DNA of 64,000 bases from Sphingomonas sp. PP-CC-1A-547 (GCF_003610375.1 NZ_RAPZ01000011.1:992001-1056000); one strand, 5' to 3'; shown: positions 46,557 to 55,359, counted from the stretch's first letter. Notes: generated by a model not told the origin, from the letters alone. Numbers and translations: made by a program.

Positions 46557-47840
46557 CTATCGGATGAGGAGGGTCTGGAAGGGGGTGTAGGTGCCAAGCG
46601 CGGTGGTCACGATCCGCTCGCCGGGCGCGAGGCCGGAAATGATCTCGACTTGATCGGGATTGCGTCGGCCGGCGACGATCGCGCGCCTGACGGCCTTCGC
46701 GTTCCCATCGAGCACGAAAGCGGTGGTACCACCCGCGTCGAGCCAGCCGCCCGACGGTGCGACCACCGCGGGCCGGTCCGCGCCGAGCACGAGCCGCACG
46801 TCGAGTGTCTGGCCGCGGTTCAGTCCGGCCGGCACGGTTCCGCGAAAACCGAGTTCGACGCGAAACCGGCCTTCAGTCACCTGCGGCAGGATTTTGATGA
46901 CCGACATCGCATAGCTCCGGTCGTCGATGTCGGCCGCCGCGCCGAGGCCGGCCCGGACGCGCCCGAGATAGAATTGATCGACATCGGCAGTCAGCTTCCA
47001 CTGCCCCTCGGAGTCGATCTGCCCGACTGGATCGCCGGCCTTGAGCGTCTGCCCGGGTTGCAGTGTGAAGGCGGTAAGCCGTCCCGCGACGGGCGCACGC
47101 AGCACCAGGGCGGAGAGACTCGCCCAAACCATCGCCAGGCTCTCGCGCAACTGGCGCGCGGTCGCGGCGATGCCAGAGGACTGATCCGCCAGCGTAGCGC
47201 CGGCTTCGGCGGTCCCGCGATCGAGCGCAGCAACGCGCGCCTGCTGATAGCCGACATCCTCGCGTACCGGATCGATTGCGGCGCGCGTGATGATTCCCCG
47301 GTCGAACAGCACCTGCTTCTGCGCGAGCAACGTCCGCGCCTTGGAAAGCGCATTGCGTGCCTCCGCCAGGTCGCGCGCGCCGTCCTGCCGCGTATTCTGC
47401 ACCGACAGCCGCTGGCCGCTGATCGCGCTCAACTGACCGACGATCTCCGCCGAGCGGCTGGCCACGTCGAGTTCGAGCGACGGATTGGATAGCCGCGCGA
47501 GGGGGGTGCCGGCCGCGACCATCGCGCCGTCACTGGCGGCAAGGTCCGCGACCTGTCCGCCCGAGATCGCGGTCACGAACACGGTGCGCAACGGTGCAAC
47601 CTCGGCGCGGAGCGGCACGAAATCGCGGAACGGCGCGCGCACGACATCGCCGGTACGGATCGCGGCGGCGTCGACGGTCAGCGCATTGGCCCCGGGCATC
47701 AGCACCCACAGCAGCACCGCCGCAGCCACCACCGCGATCGAAAGCCCACCGCGCACGATACGCTTGCGCCGCTTGGCGTGCGGACGCTCGATGCGCCGGT
47801 CCATCGCGGCGCCCGTTCCAGGCAGGGTCGTCTCTATCAT
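46557..47840 (-). CDS. efflux RND/ABC periplasmic adaptor subunit (HlyD/MacA-like)
   Basis: A 427-residue membrane-fusion protein. One N-terminal TM helix (about 30-48, 'GGLSIAVVAAAVLLWVLM') follows a basic cytoplasmic stretch. The lipoyl halves are 'VTAISGGQVADLAASDGAMVAAGTPLARL' and 'ALVLRAPVAGRLTAFTLQPGQTLKAGDPVGQI', flanking a long coiled coil (about 125-230). The beta-barrel and membrane-proximal domains end 'ISGLAPGERIVTTALGTYTPFQTLLIR'. It is the first gene of the transporter operon and divergent from the response-regulator gene, with 117 bp between them. Confidence 0.92.
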   Translation of the reverse strand: MIETTLPGTGAAMDRRIERPHAKRRKRIVRGGLSIAVVAAAVLLWVLMPGANALTVDAAAIRTGDVVRAPFRDFVPLRAEVAPLRTVFVTAISGGQVADLAASDGAMVAAGTPLARLSNPSLELDVASRSAEIVGQLSAISGQRLSVQNTRQDGARDLAEARNALSKARTLLAQKQVLFDRGIITRAAIDPVREDVGYQQARVAALDRGTAEAGATLADQSSGIAATARQLRESLAMVWASLSALVLRAPVAGRLTAFTLQPGQTLKAGDPVGQIDSEGQWKLTADVDQFYLGRVRAGLGAAADIDDRSYAMSVIKILPQVTEGRFRVELGFRGTVPAGLNRGQTLDVRLVLGADRPAVVAPSGGWLDAGGTTAFVLDGNAKAVRRAIVAGRRNPDQVEIISGLAPGERIVTTALGTYTPFQTLLIR

Positions 47841-47939
47841 GCGGACAGTGTACGGGACGGATCGACCAGATCCTAAGCTACTGGCGACGCTAGATAGTTC
47901 TGCGCTACGCAGCTGAAGCGCTCACCCGACTGTACCAAC

Positions 47940-47955
47940 TGTCCGTTTCCGGACA
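47940..47955. promoter_or_regulatory. perfect TGTCCG-N4-CGGACA palindrome, candidate response-regulator operator
   Basis: TGTCCG and CGGACA around TTTC, in the divergent intergenic region of the adaptor and response-regulator genes, ending two bases before the first possible start codon of the regulator. A lone half-site (CGGACA) lies next to the adaptor start near 47843. Binding by the adjacent NtrC-like regulator, with autoregulation, is my inference. Confidence 0.6.
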
Positions 47956-47957
47956 CT

Positions 47958-49199
47958 ATGACGGCCATGTCAACCGAATCGCATATCCTGGTCATCGACG
48001 ACGATCCCGACATCGCCAAGGCCGCGCGGTTGTTGCTCGAACGGCACGGCATGCGCGTCTCGACCGCGGCGAACCCGGAGGCGGCCTGGGTGCTGCTCGC
48101 CGGCGAACCGATCGACGTCATCCTGCTCGACCTCAACTTCGCGCGAGGACGGACCACCGGCGAGGAGGGGTTCGCGATGCTCGACCGGCTGATCGCAGCG
48201 GACGCGCGGGCGGTCGTCATAGTCGTCACCGGGCATAGCGGGATCGCGGTCGCCGTCCGTGCGATGCGCAGCGGCGCGACCGATTTCGTGATCAAGCCCT
48301 GGAACAACGAGCGCCTGCTGACCACGGTGGAGCGCGGGCTGGCGCTGCGCCGCGCGAAGCTGGAGACAGCGGCGACACCGCCCGTCCACGACGGCATCCT
48401 GCTCGGCGAAAGCGCCGGGATCACGCGCGCGCGCGACTTGGTCGCTCGCGTCGCGCCGACCGCGGCCCCAATCCTGATCCACGGCGCTGCGGGCACCGGC
48501 AAGACGCTGGTCGCCCGACTGGTTCATCAGGCCTCGCCGCACGCCAGCCTGCCGCTCATCACGGTGGACGCCGAAGCCGCGGACGCCACCGTCATCGCCC
48601 AGCAAACGGCGGCCGCGGCTGGTGGGTTGCTGGTAATCGACCACATCGACCGCCTGCCTCGTGCGCTCAACGGCGTTCTCCTGTCGGCGCTCGACGGCAT
48701 CCGCGTCATCGCGACCACCCGGCTGGATCGCACCGGCGTTCGGGTAGCTATCGGCGAAGACCTGCTCGACCGGGTCGGGACGATCGAAATCGCCCTCCCG
48801 CCGCTCGTCGATCGCGCGGGCGATGTGGCGCTGCTCGCTCGCCATTTCCTTGCGCTGTTCGCCTACCGCCACGGCAAGCCCCTCAGACCGCTCGACGCAG
48901 ACACGGCGCAGGCGATCGCGGCGGATCGCTGGCCCGACAACGTCCGCGGCCTGCGCCAGACGATGGAACGTGCGGTTCTGCTCGGCAATGGCGAGACTTA
49001 CGCGGCCGGAGACCTACTACTTTCGCCCGCCACCGCCGAGCCGCTATCGCTCGCCCCCGATCTGTCGCTCGCGCGCAACGAGGAAACGCTGATCACCGCG
49101 GCACTCGAACGCCATGCCTTCAATGTCAGCCGCGCCGCCGCACAGCTCGGACTGACCCGCGCGGCGCTCTATCGCCGGATGGCGCGCTATGGCCTCTGA
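47958..49199 (+). CDS. NtrC-like response regulator lacking the sigma-54 contact loop
   Basis: A 413-residue regulator. The receiver domain (about 8-125) has the acidic pocket 'VIDDDPD', phosphoacceptor Asp58 ('VILLDLNFA') and Lys in 'DFVIKPW'. The AAA+ domain has Walker A 'GAAGTGKT', but the segment between it and Walker B ('GGLLVIDHIDRLP') is short and has no GAFTGA loop, so it probably does not activate sigma-54 polymerase. 'RWPDNVRGLRQTMERAVLL' is the conserved sensor region. A Fis-type HTH is C-terminal ('NVSRAAAQLGLTRAALYRRMARYGL'). It is divergent from the efflux operon and overlaps the kinase gene by 11 bases. ATG at 47967 is an alternative start. Confidence 0.9.
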   Translation: MTAMSTESHILVIDDDPDIAKAARLLLERHGMRVSTAANPEAAWVLLAGEPIDVILLDLNFARGRTTGEEGFAMLDRLIAADARAVVIVVTGHSGIAVAVRAMRSGATDFVIKPWNNERLLTTVERGLALRRAKLETAATPPVHDGILLGESAGITRARDLVARVAPTAAPILIHGAAGTGKTLVARLVHQASPHASLPLITVDAEAADATVIAQQTAAAAGGLLVIDHIDRLPRALNGVLLSALDGIRVIATTRLDRTGVRVAIGEDLLDRVGTIEIALPPLVDRAGDVALLARHFLALFAYRHGKPLRPLDADTAQAIAADRWPDNVRGLRQTMERAVLLGNGETYAAGDLLLSPATAEPLSLAPDLSLARNEETLITAALERHAFNVSRAAAQLGLTRAALYRRMARYGL

Positions 49200-50385
49200 C
49201 CGGATGCGCGCGGTGGTACGCGCGCTGGTGATAGCTGCGGCCGGCGCCGGTGGTGCGGTTGCGGCCACACGCGGTCTGTACGCCACCGCACTGCTCGCGG
49301 CGATGATCGCGATCTGGATCGCCGCACTCGACCTGGTCGATGCTGGTCAGCGCTCGCCGATGCCGGCGCCACCAATCCCGACCCCGTCTGCTGGGGAAGA
49401 GGAACGGCGCCGTCTGAACGCCTATCTCGATTTGTCGCCTGCGCCCTTGGTCGCACTCGAAGACGGTCGGTTACGCGCCGTCAACCGTGCCGCGCGGCGA
49501 TTGCTCGGCGCAGGCGATCTGGTCGCCGATCCGCCCGAGGGACTCGTTTCCGCGCTCGCCGACACCCGCCCCGGCCGCACCGCCACGATCGAGATCGGGC
49601 ATGACACCGACATCCGGAGCTTCGCGCTGGCCACCGGCGACCTTGCGCTGGCAGGGCGGATGACGCGGATCGGCGCGCTGATCGACATCGACGCCGAACT
49701 GAAGGCCGCCGAGGCCGCCGCGTTGCGCGAACTCGTCCAGGTCCTGAGCCACGAGATCGTCAACGCCCTCACCCCGATCGCCTCGCTAGCCGAGACCGCG
49801 GTGGCGATGCTCGACGATCCGGACCCGATGCTGCCCAAGGTACGCGACGCGGTCGAGACCGTCGCGCGCCGCGCCGCCAGCCTGCACCGGTTCGGCGAAA
49901 GCTACCGTGCGTTGGCGAAGCTGCCCGCCCCCTCGGTGGAGCGTATCCCTCTGGCCGGGTTCGTCAGCGATCTGGCGGCATTGTTTACGACGAGATGGCC
50001 GGGAATCGCGTTTACGACCGACCTCCTGGACGCACCGGCCCATCTGCTGGCCGACCCGGATCAACTGACCGCAGCGCTCTGGGCGGTGTTGCAGAACGCA
50101 GCCGAGGCGTTGCACGGCTCGTCCGGTGCGCGGGTCACGCTCGCCATCTCTGCCCTCGTCGGCCAAACGCAATTCACGATGACGGACACCGGCCCCGGTA
50201 TCCCCGTCGCAAACCAGGCCGACATCTTCCGCCCCTTCTTCACCACCAAGACCGAGGGCACGGGCGTGGGTCTGGCGCTCGCTCGGCAAATCTTCCGGGG
50301 GCACAATGGCGATCTCAGCCTCGCCCATTCTCTCCCCGGCAACACGCGGTTCGAGGGCAATGTTCCTTCCGTTCCGACCAGCTGA
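49189..50385 (+). CDS. sensor histidine kinase (NtrY/NtrB-like HATPase)
   Basis: A 398-residue kinase, partner of the regulator it overlaps. Two N-terminal hydrophobic segments (about 7-50, 'ALVIAAAGAGGAVAATRGLYATALLAAMIAIWIAALDLV') have almost no periplasmic loop, so it probably senses within the membrane or cytoplasm. A PAS-like region follows (about 73-170). The H-box is 'LQVLSHEIVNALTPIASLAE' (HEIxNxLTP), with N-box 'LWAVLQNAAEAL', G1 'MTDTGPGIP' and F/G2 'IFRPFFTTKTEGTGVGLALARQI'. Envelope stress or drug accumulation is the likely cue for such efflux-linked kinases (inference). Confidence 0.9.
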   Translation: MASDRMRAVVRALVIAAAGAGGAVAATRGLYATALLAAMIAIWIAALDLVDAGQRSPMPAPPIPTPSAGEEERRRLNAYLDLSPAPLVALEDGRLRAVNRAARRLLGAGDLVADPPEGLVSALADTRPGRTATIEIGHDTDIRSFALATGDLALAGRMTRIGALIDIDAELKAAEAAALRELVQVLSHEIVNALTPIASLAETAVAMLDDPDPMLPKVRDAVETVARRAASLHRFGESYRALAKLPAPSVERIPLAGFVSDLAALFTTRWPGIAFTTDLLDAPAHLLADPDQLTAALWAVLQNAAEALHGSSGARVTLAISALVGQTQFTMTDTGPGIPVANQADIFRPFFTTKTEGTGVGLALARQIFRGHNGDLSLAHSLPGNTRFEGNVPSVPTS

Positions 50386-50474
50386 ACAATCAATCGCCCT
50401 GAACCTTGCTCGAATGGCGAAACTTGGATTTTGCGATCATACCTTGCAGGCTTCGGAAGGCGGCTCTGCCAAGC

Positions 50475-51215
50475 TCAGTCCAGGCCTGTTTTACCAGGCG
50501 CCCAATACGCCTTGGCAACAAGCCGCGTCGTCGGAACGAATCTTCGTCGCAAGCTCTGCCGAAGCACTTGGATCGTTGCGGCCTTTCCCGTGAGCACGAA
50601 GGTGGATCCAAGCGCAACTGCGTCGGAGAGCGATGCTTCCAGCTCGGCGACGTGCCCACCATCTAGGCGCCGTGTGATCAGTGTAGCGCGCTTGAGATCC
50701 AGGCTGGCCATCACCTGCTGAGCACCAACGTCGTCTGCGACTTCGAAACACGCTGTTACATGCCGCGTCGGGTCTTGAAAGGTCGCCGCATAAGCAAGTC
50801 CGATCGAGGTTTCGTCCCCGAGGATGACAAGCGCCCCAGACAGACCGCCGATGTCCAGCGACGCGCGCGGACCGAAGACGTCGCATACTTCGCCCGGCGC
50901 CGCGGTGCGGACCCAATTGCTCCCAGGTCCGTCGCCATGGGCATAGCCCAGAATGCACATACGCCCGGCTGACGCATTCCATTCGATCGGCGTGTACGTC
51001 CGGGTCACGAACGCCGAGCCCATCGCGATCTGCACCTTCTGTCCCGGCCGCCACGTCACGGTCTTGAGCGCATCGCCCTCTAGAGTGATCAGATGAAAGC
51101 GATCCGCCAATCGTTCGTTGGCGACGACGGTCGCCGGCTTCATCCACAGCCGCGCCACCGCTCTGCTCAACCGGCCTGGCTCTTTCGTCCGCTCGGCAGC
51201 CTGCGTTTCCATCAT
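50475..51215 (-). CDS. siderophore-interacting protein (FAD/NAD(P)H-dependent ferric reductase)
   Basis: A 246-residue cytoplasmic flavoprotein of the SIP/ViuB type, which reduces ferric siderophores. The FAD-binding motif is 'FVTRTYTPIEWN' (RxYTx), 'LGYAHGDGPGSNWVRTAAPGEVCDVFGPRASLDI' is the conserved flavin/glycine loop, 'ALVILGDETSIGLAYAAT' resembles the family's GDETALPA, and the C-terminal Lys-Ala-Tyr-W ('VAKAYWAPGKTGLD') is the usual K-x-Y-W element. The start overlaps the stop of the damaged O-methyltransferase gene (ATGA), so expression probably depends on that transcript. ATG at 51212 is an alternative. Confidence 0.88.
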   Translation of the reverse strand: MMETQAAERTKEPGRLSRAVARLWMKPATVVANERLADRFHLITLEGDALKTVTWRPGQKVQIAMGSAFVTRTYTPIEWNASAGRMCILGYAHGDGPGSNWVRTAAPGEVCDVFGPRASLDIGGLSGALVILGDETSIGLAYAATFQDPTRHVTACFEVADDVGAQQVMASLDLKRATLITRRLDGGHVAELEASLSDAVALGSTFVLTGKAATIQVLRQSLRRRFVPTTRLVAKAYWAPGKTGLD

Positions 51216-51904
51216 GACAATTTCACGGAAAATTCGTTGCCGCGGCCTTCGTCCGGCAAGGCCAGCGACATGTAGCCGTTGGCGGGATTGCGGATATACG
51301 CCAGATAACTAGGCTCGAACGCATTTTCCCCCAGGACCACGGCGCCAGGCTTCAGCCACGGCTCGATCGTCTTGAGCACCGAAAGATACAGCGAGAACGC
51401 GCCGTCCACCAATATTAGATCGACCGTACCGCCCACATCCTTCAGCGTCTACAGGGCATCGCCAGCGCGGATATCGACAAGGTCGGCGAGGCCGGCCGCC
51501 TGTAGATTGGCACGAGCCCGCGCCACCTTGCTGACCTCCATCTCGCTGCCGACCAGGTGGCCGCCGCCATTGTCGCGCAGCGCCGCAGCAAGATAGAGCG
51601 TCGAAATTCCCATAGACGTCCCGAACTCGACGATCCGGGTCGCTTTGCAGGCCCGCGCTATCGCGTAGAGGAACCGACCATACTCCGGCGACACGGCAAG
51701 GAAATTGTCCGCGCGGTCGCGATAGGTCGCGCGATAGTCCGCACGCTCATCCGCCAGTAGGTCCATCACCAGCGCCTCGATCGAAGCGCCAGGTGCCGCG
51801 ATTTTCGCCTGCATCGCTTCGACGTGTTCGCGGTCAGCCGCGTCGACTTCACCGTGCAGTCTTTCCAGAAGGTCGGCGAGGCGGGGGCTGCTCAGCGTGT
51901 TCAT
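51212..51904 (-). pseudogene. class I SAM-dependent O-methyltransferase, amber-interrupted
   Basis: An O-methyltransferase of the catechol-OMT type, 230 codons long. 'YGRFLYAIARACKATRIVEFGTSMGISTLYLAAAL' is SAM motif I, 'LVGSEMEVSKVARARANLQAAGLADLVDIRAGDAL' is motif II, then an in-frame TAG (51449-51451) precedes 'TLKDVGGTVDLILVDGAFSLYLSVLKTIEPWLKPGAVVLGENAF', which carries the metal/catalytic Asp region. One G-to-T change (GAG to TAG) would explain the stop. Everything else is well preserved, so the lesion is recent or a base-call error. It is upstream of, and coupled to, the siderophore-interacting protein gene and divergent from an AraC regulator. Confidence 0.87.
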
Positions 51905-52050
51905 GACGATCCTTGCCGGTGCCCGAAGCCGGAATGGCTCGACGGGGCAATGGCGATCGGATAGCCGGGCGCGACTTTGGCGTCATTACGAAGGACCGAC
52001 ATAATGTTGTGTGATATCGCCAGTACGGATCTTTTCCAGGATCGTCGCCT

Positions 52051-52854
52051 ATGCCAATCCTGAACGCGTCGCAGGATTTCGAATGGGTCGATCCGGATGT
52101 CGTGCCGCGCCCGATCGTCGCGTTCGGTGTTGAGATGTCTGATGTTGGCGGGTTTGAGCTAGAACCTCATAGTCACGCCAAGGGACAGATGCTGCTGGTC
52201 CAGCGCGGCGCGCTGAGTTGTGAAGTGGAAGGCGGGTTGTGGGTCGTGCCGCCGCGCAGCGCCATCTGGATCCCCGGCGGCGCGCTGCACGCGATCAAGG
52301 CGACCTGCGCACTCGAAGGGTATAACGCGTTCGTCGATCCCGCAGTGGACGCGCGACTGCCGAAGACCTGCTGCGCAGTGTCGGTGACCCCCTTGCTGCG
52401 CGAGCTGCTGACCCGCGCCGCGCATCTCCCATATTTCTATGAGGAAGGCAGTGCGAACACGCGGCTGGTGGCGGTCCTGCTCGACGAACTCGCCGCGGCT
52501 CGGGTCGAGAATCTACACCTGCCGATGCCGATCGATCCACGGCTGCGCAGCATTGCGGACGCGATGATAGCGTCCCCGGCGAACCGAGGAACGTTGGAGA
52601 TCTGGGCGCGACATGCTGGTCTGAGCGAACGTACGCTGTTGCGGCTGATCAAGCGGGAGACGGGAATGAGCTTTGGCCGGTGGCGCCAACAGCTCGGGGT
52701 CGTACTCGCCGTGAAGTGGTTGGCCGGCGGCGCCTCGATCCAGCAAGTGACCAGCGACCTGGGCTATGAAAGCGTGCCCAGCTTCGTGACGATGTTCCGC
52801 AAGGCGCTTGGTACCTCGCCTGGACGCTACATGGCAGAACGTCACTCGGGCTGA
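52051..52854 (+). CDS. AraC-family regulator with N-terminal cupin (NimR-like)
   Basis: A 267-residue regulator. The cupin part is 'ELEPHSHAKGQMLLVQRGALSCEVEGGLWVVPPRSAIWIPGGALHAIKA' (H-x-H ligand pair), and the DNA-binding part has two helix-turn-helix motifs ('LEIWARHAGLSERTLLRLIKRETGMSFGRWRQQ' and 'SIQQVTSDLGYESVPSFVTMFRKALGTSPGRYM'). It lies 146 bp from the divergent O-methyltransferase/SIP operon, which it probably controls; relatives of this type regulate exporters or drug-inducible genes. Confidence 0.9.
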   Translation: MPILNASQDFEWVDPDVVPRPIVAFGVEMSDVGGFELEPHSHAKGQMLLVQRGALSCEVEGGLWVVPPRSAIWIPGGALHAIKATCALEGYNAFVDPAVDARLPKTCCAVSVTPLLRELLTRAAHLPYFYEEGSANTRLVAVLLDELAAARVENLHLPMPIDPRLRSIADAMIASPANRGTLEIWARHAGLSERTLLRLIKRETGMSFGRWRQQLGVVLAVKWLAGGASIQQVTSDLGYESVPSFVTMFRKALGTSPGRYMAERHSG

Positions 52855-52890
52855 CGCCTGAGCGACAGCGCTAGTTTGCTGCTTCTCGCC

Positions 52891-54390
52891 TCAGGCAAAC
52901 TTGTCGGGAACCTCAGGGACGCGCAGCATCGCAAGGGCTGCGAGAATCATTACGATGGCGGCGAATGCCATCGTCCAGATCGGTTCGGTCGGGAAGAACG
53001 CCTTCAGCACCGACCCCATCAGCGTCGCGACCAGCAACTGCGGGAGTACAATGAAGATGTTGAACAACCCCATATAGATGCCGAGCTTGGCCTGGGGCAG
53101 GCTGGAGGCGAGGATCGCGTAGGGCATGGCGAGGATCGATGCCCAGGCGATGCCGACGCCGACTTCGCTGACGATCAGCAACGTTGGATCGCGCACCACG
53201 AGGAAGCTCGCAAACCCCGCGGCGCCGCACAGCAGGCAGGCTATATGCGTTTTGACCCGGCCGATCCGTCTGGCCAACCGCGGCAGTATCAGTAACGCGA
53301 CCAGCGCGGCGACGGCGTTGTAGACTGCGAACAGCACGCCGACCCAATCGCTGCCCGCATTGTAGGCGGCGCTCGTCGCGTCGCTCGATCCGTACATATA
53401 TTGCGCCACGACGGGCGTGGTGAAGATCCACATGATGAACAGCGCGGACCAGCTGAAGAACTGGACGAGTGCGAGGCGCTTCATGACGCTGGGCATCGCG
53501 GCGAAGTCGCCGACGATCTGGCTCAGCGCGTTGTCGCCGTTGCCGCCGCGCGCGAGGACGATGGCCGCGAGGCTGGCGCCGCCATAGGCGACGAGCAGGC
53601 CGCCGAGCAGGTACACTTCTTTCTGCAACGCCAGTTCGGGCACCGCGACGACGACCGCGATCCCGGCGACGATCCAGGCGATGCTGGTCGCGAAACCGCG
53701 GCTGGCGAGCGCGCGGACCGGAGCACTTTGCGCCTCGTCACGGTCGGATTCAGCGAACGATGCCATCTGTTCGGGGCTGTATTCGCGCGTGTTGCCGACC
53801 GTCCACAGGACTGCGAGCAGCAATGCCGCGCCGCCGAACCAGAAGCTGTAGCGCACGGTGTCGGGAACGCCCGCCAGCGCATCGCCCGACACGCCGAGAT
53901 GCGCCAGCACGAACGGGAAGATCGAGCCGACGACTGCGCCGGCGCCGATGAACGCGGTCTGGAGCGCATAGCCCGCGGTGTGCTGGTCTTTGCGCAGCAT
54001 GTCGCCGACGAACGCGCGGAACGGCTCCATCGACACGTTGACCGAGGCGTCGAGCACCCAGAGGGTCAGTGCGGCGAGCCACAGCATCTTCGCCTCGGGC
54101 ATCACGAACAGCGCGAGCGCGGCGAGGACGGCACCGGCGAAGAAATACGGGCGGCGACGGCCGAAGCGAGTCCAGGTGCGATCGCTGTAATGACCGATGA
54201 TCGGCTGGACGAGCAGCCCGGTCAGTGGTGCGGCAACCCAGAGATAGGAGAGGTCGTCGAGCGATCCGCCGAGCGTCTGGAAGATCCGGCTCATATTGGC
54301 GTTCTGCAGCGCGAAGCCGATCTGGATGCCGAAAAAGCCGAAGCTGATGTTCCACAGGCCGGCAAAGCCCTGGACTGGTTTCTCGGTCAA
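52891..54390 (-). CDS. MFS sugar transporter (GPH/SUT-like), probably maltose or maltooligosaccharide uptake
   Basis: A 499-residue inner-membrane carrier with about 12 TM helices. I start it at the TTG 54390: CAGGAGAG lies seven bases upstream, and 'TEKPVQGFAGLWNISFGFFGIQIGFALQNANMSRIFQTLG' is the usual N-terminus of this group, while the long upstream frame covers the divergent gene. 'PIIGHYSDRTWTRFGRRRPYFFAGA' is the MFS loop 2-3 motif. The context (LacI, TonB receptor, GH13 enzymes) points to alpha-glucan oligosaccharide transport after outer-membrane uptake. An operator-like site lies 87 bp upstream. Confidence 0.9.
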   Translation of the reverse strand: MTEKPVQGFAGLWNISFGFFGIQIGFALQNANMSRIFQTLGGSLDDLSYLWVAAPLTGLLVQPIIGHYSDRTWTRFGRRRPYFFAGAVLAALALFVMPEAKMLWLAALTLWVLDASVNVSMEPFRAFVGDMLRKDQHTAGYALQTAFIGAGAVVGSIFPFVLAHLGVSGDALAGVPDTVRYSFWFGGAALLLAVLWTVGNTREYSPEQMASFAESDRDEAQSAPVRALASRGFATSIAWIVAGIAVVVAVPELALQKEVYLLGGLLVAYGGASLAAIVLARGGNGDNALSQIVGDFAAMPSVMKRLALVQFFSWSALFIMWIFTTPVVAQYMYGSSDATSAAYNAGSDWVGVLFAVYNAVAALVALLILPRLARRIGRVKTHIACLLCGAAGFASFLVVRDPTLLIVSEVGVGIAWASILAMPYAILASSLPQAKLGIYMGLFNIFIVLPQLLVATLMGSVLKAFFPTEPIWTMAFAAIVMILAALAMLRVPEVPDKFA

Positions 54391-54476
54391 AACGCGGCTC
54401 TCCTGATCGGTCGCCACTTGTGTGCGTGGCGATCTGACGGACCGGCTTGACCCCAAGCGACCGGCAAAACAACTAT

Positions 54477-54488
54477 GCATACGAATAC
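54477..54488. promoter_or_regulatory. candidate LacI operator, divergent MFS / DUF6445 promoter
   Basis: GCATACGAATAC; its reverse complement GTATTCGTATGC matches 10 of 12 bases of the site at 56453. It sits between the divergent MFS (54390) and DUF6445 (54527) starts. Near-palindromic with central CG, as usual for LacI-family operators. Confidence 0.55.
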
Positions 54489-54526
54489 CTTGCCCCGCCA
54501 TGCCGCCCGGCCGCATGAAGGCCTGC

Positions 54527-55207
54527 ATGACCCAACCGCCGAAAACCACGCTTCACCTTCAGGGCGAGGAGCAGCGCCCGCTGATCGTGATCGACGATTT
54601 CTGGCCCGACCCGGACGCACTGCGCGAGGATGCGGCGAGCCTGCGGATGGCGCCGATCGGTCCGCATTATCCCGGCGTCCGCGCCGAGGTGCCGCCGCGC
54701 CTCGCCGAGACGATGCGACGCCGGATCGCACCTTTGTTGGTGGAGCATTTCGGGCTCGATCCGGCGCCGGCGGTGTCGGAGGCCTATTATTCGCTCGTCA
54801 CCACGGCACCTGGCGATCTCGCGCCGATCCAGCGATTGCCGCATTTCGACGGCGTCGAGCGGGGGCGGATCGCCGTGCTGCTATTCCTCGGTCACGGCAA
54901 ACAAGGTGGCACTGCGTTCTACCGCCAGCGATCGACGGCGTTCGAGACCGTAGATGCGTCGCGGCTCGATCGGTTCAGAGCGGAGCTGGAAGCGGGCGTG
55001 CAGGCGCACGGCATGCCCGAGGCGTCCTACATCGCCGGCGACACGGCGTTGTACGAACGCATTGCGGTCCAGCCGGCACGTTTCAACCGGGCGCTCGTCT
55101 ATGCTGGGAATACGCTGCACTGTGCGTATCTGCCGCCTGCGGTGGTACTGAGTTCGGACCCGCTAGCCGGGCGGCTGACGCTCAATCTGTTCCTGTTCGA
55201 CGACTGA
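54527..55207 (+). CDS. DUF6445 family protein
   Basis: A 226-residue cytosolic protein of the DUF6445 family, usually found beside TonB receptors and tryptophan-halogenase-like genes in sphingomonads and caulobacters. Recognisable stretch: 'RPLIVIDDFWPDPDALREDAASL', then 'YYSLVTTAPGDLAPIQRLPHFDGVERGRIAVLLFLG' and 'GGTAFYRQRSTAFETVD'; H and D in PHFD and a late 'NRALVYAGNTLHCAY' have the look of a 2-oxoglutarate/Fe(II)-type jelly roll. I chose the ATG at 54527, with AAGG five bases upstream. Function unknown; co-occurrence suggests it assists or modifies in the same sugar-uptake system. Confidence 0.82.
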   Translation: MTQPPKTTLHLQGEEQRPLIVIDDFWPDPDALREDAASLRMAPIGPHYPGVRAEVPPRLAETMRRRIAPLLVEHFGLDPAPAVSEAYYSLVTTAPGDLAPIQRLPHFDGVERGRIAVLLFLGHGKQGGTAFYRQRSTAFETVDASRLDRFRAELEAGVQAHGMPEASYIAGDTALYERIAVQPARFNRALVYAGNTLHCAYLPPAVVLSSDPLAGRLTLNLFLFDD

Positions 55208-55222
55208 GCGGCCGTCCTTACA

Positions 55223-55354
55223 CACGATCCTCCCCCGCCAGGGGAAGGTGGCGCCGCAGTTGACGGAGGGGGAGGTTGCGCAGCAGCGGTTGCTCATGCC
55301 GCCCCCTCCGTCAGGCTGACGCCTGCCACCTCCCCCTGGCGGGGGAGGATCGTG
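55223..55354. repeat. 132-bp palindromic intergenic repeat (double hairpin)
   Basis: Outer arms of 30 bases (55223-55252 and 55325-55354) are reverse complements with a single mismatch; inner arms TGACGGAGGGGG (55261-55272) and CCCCCTCCGTCA (55302-55313) pair perfectly. The whole element lies between the convergent DUF6445 and LacI genes and could fold on either strand, serving as a bidirectional terminator. Its GC-rich 'CTCCCCCGCCAGGGG' cores look like the dispersed palindromic repeats common in sphingomonad genomes. Confidence 0.85.
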
Positions 55355-55359
55355 CTGGG

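Noticed and set aside
51449..51451. TAG as a possible pyrrolysine or programmed read-through in the O-methyltransferase
   Set aside because: Such decoding is not expected in a sphingomonad, and one substitution from GAG explains it.
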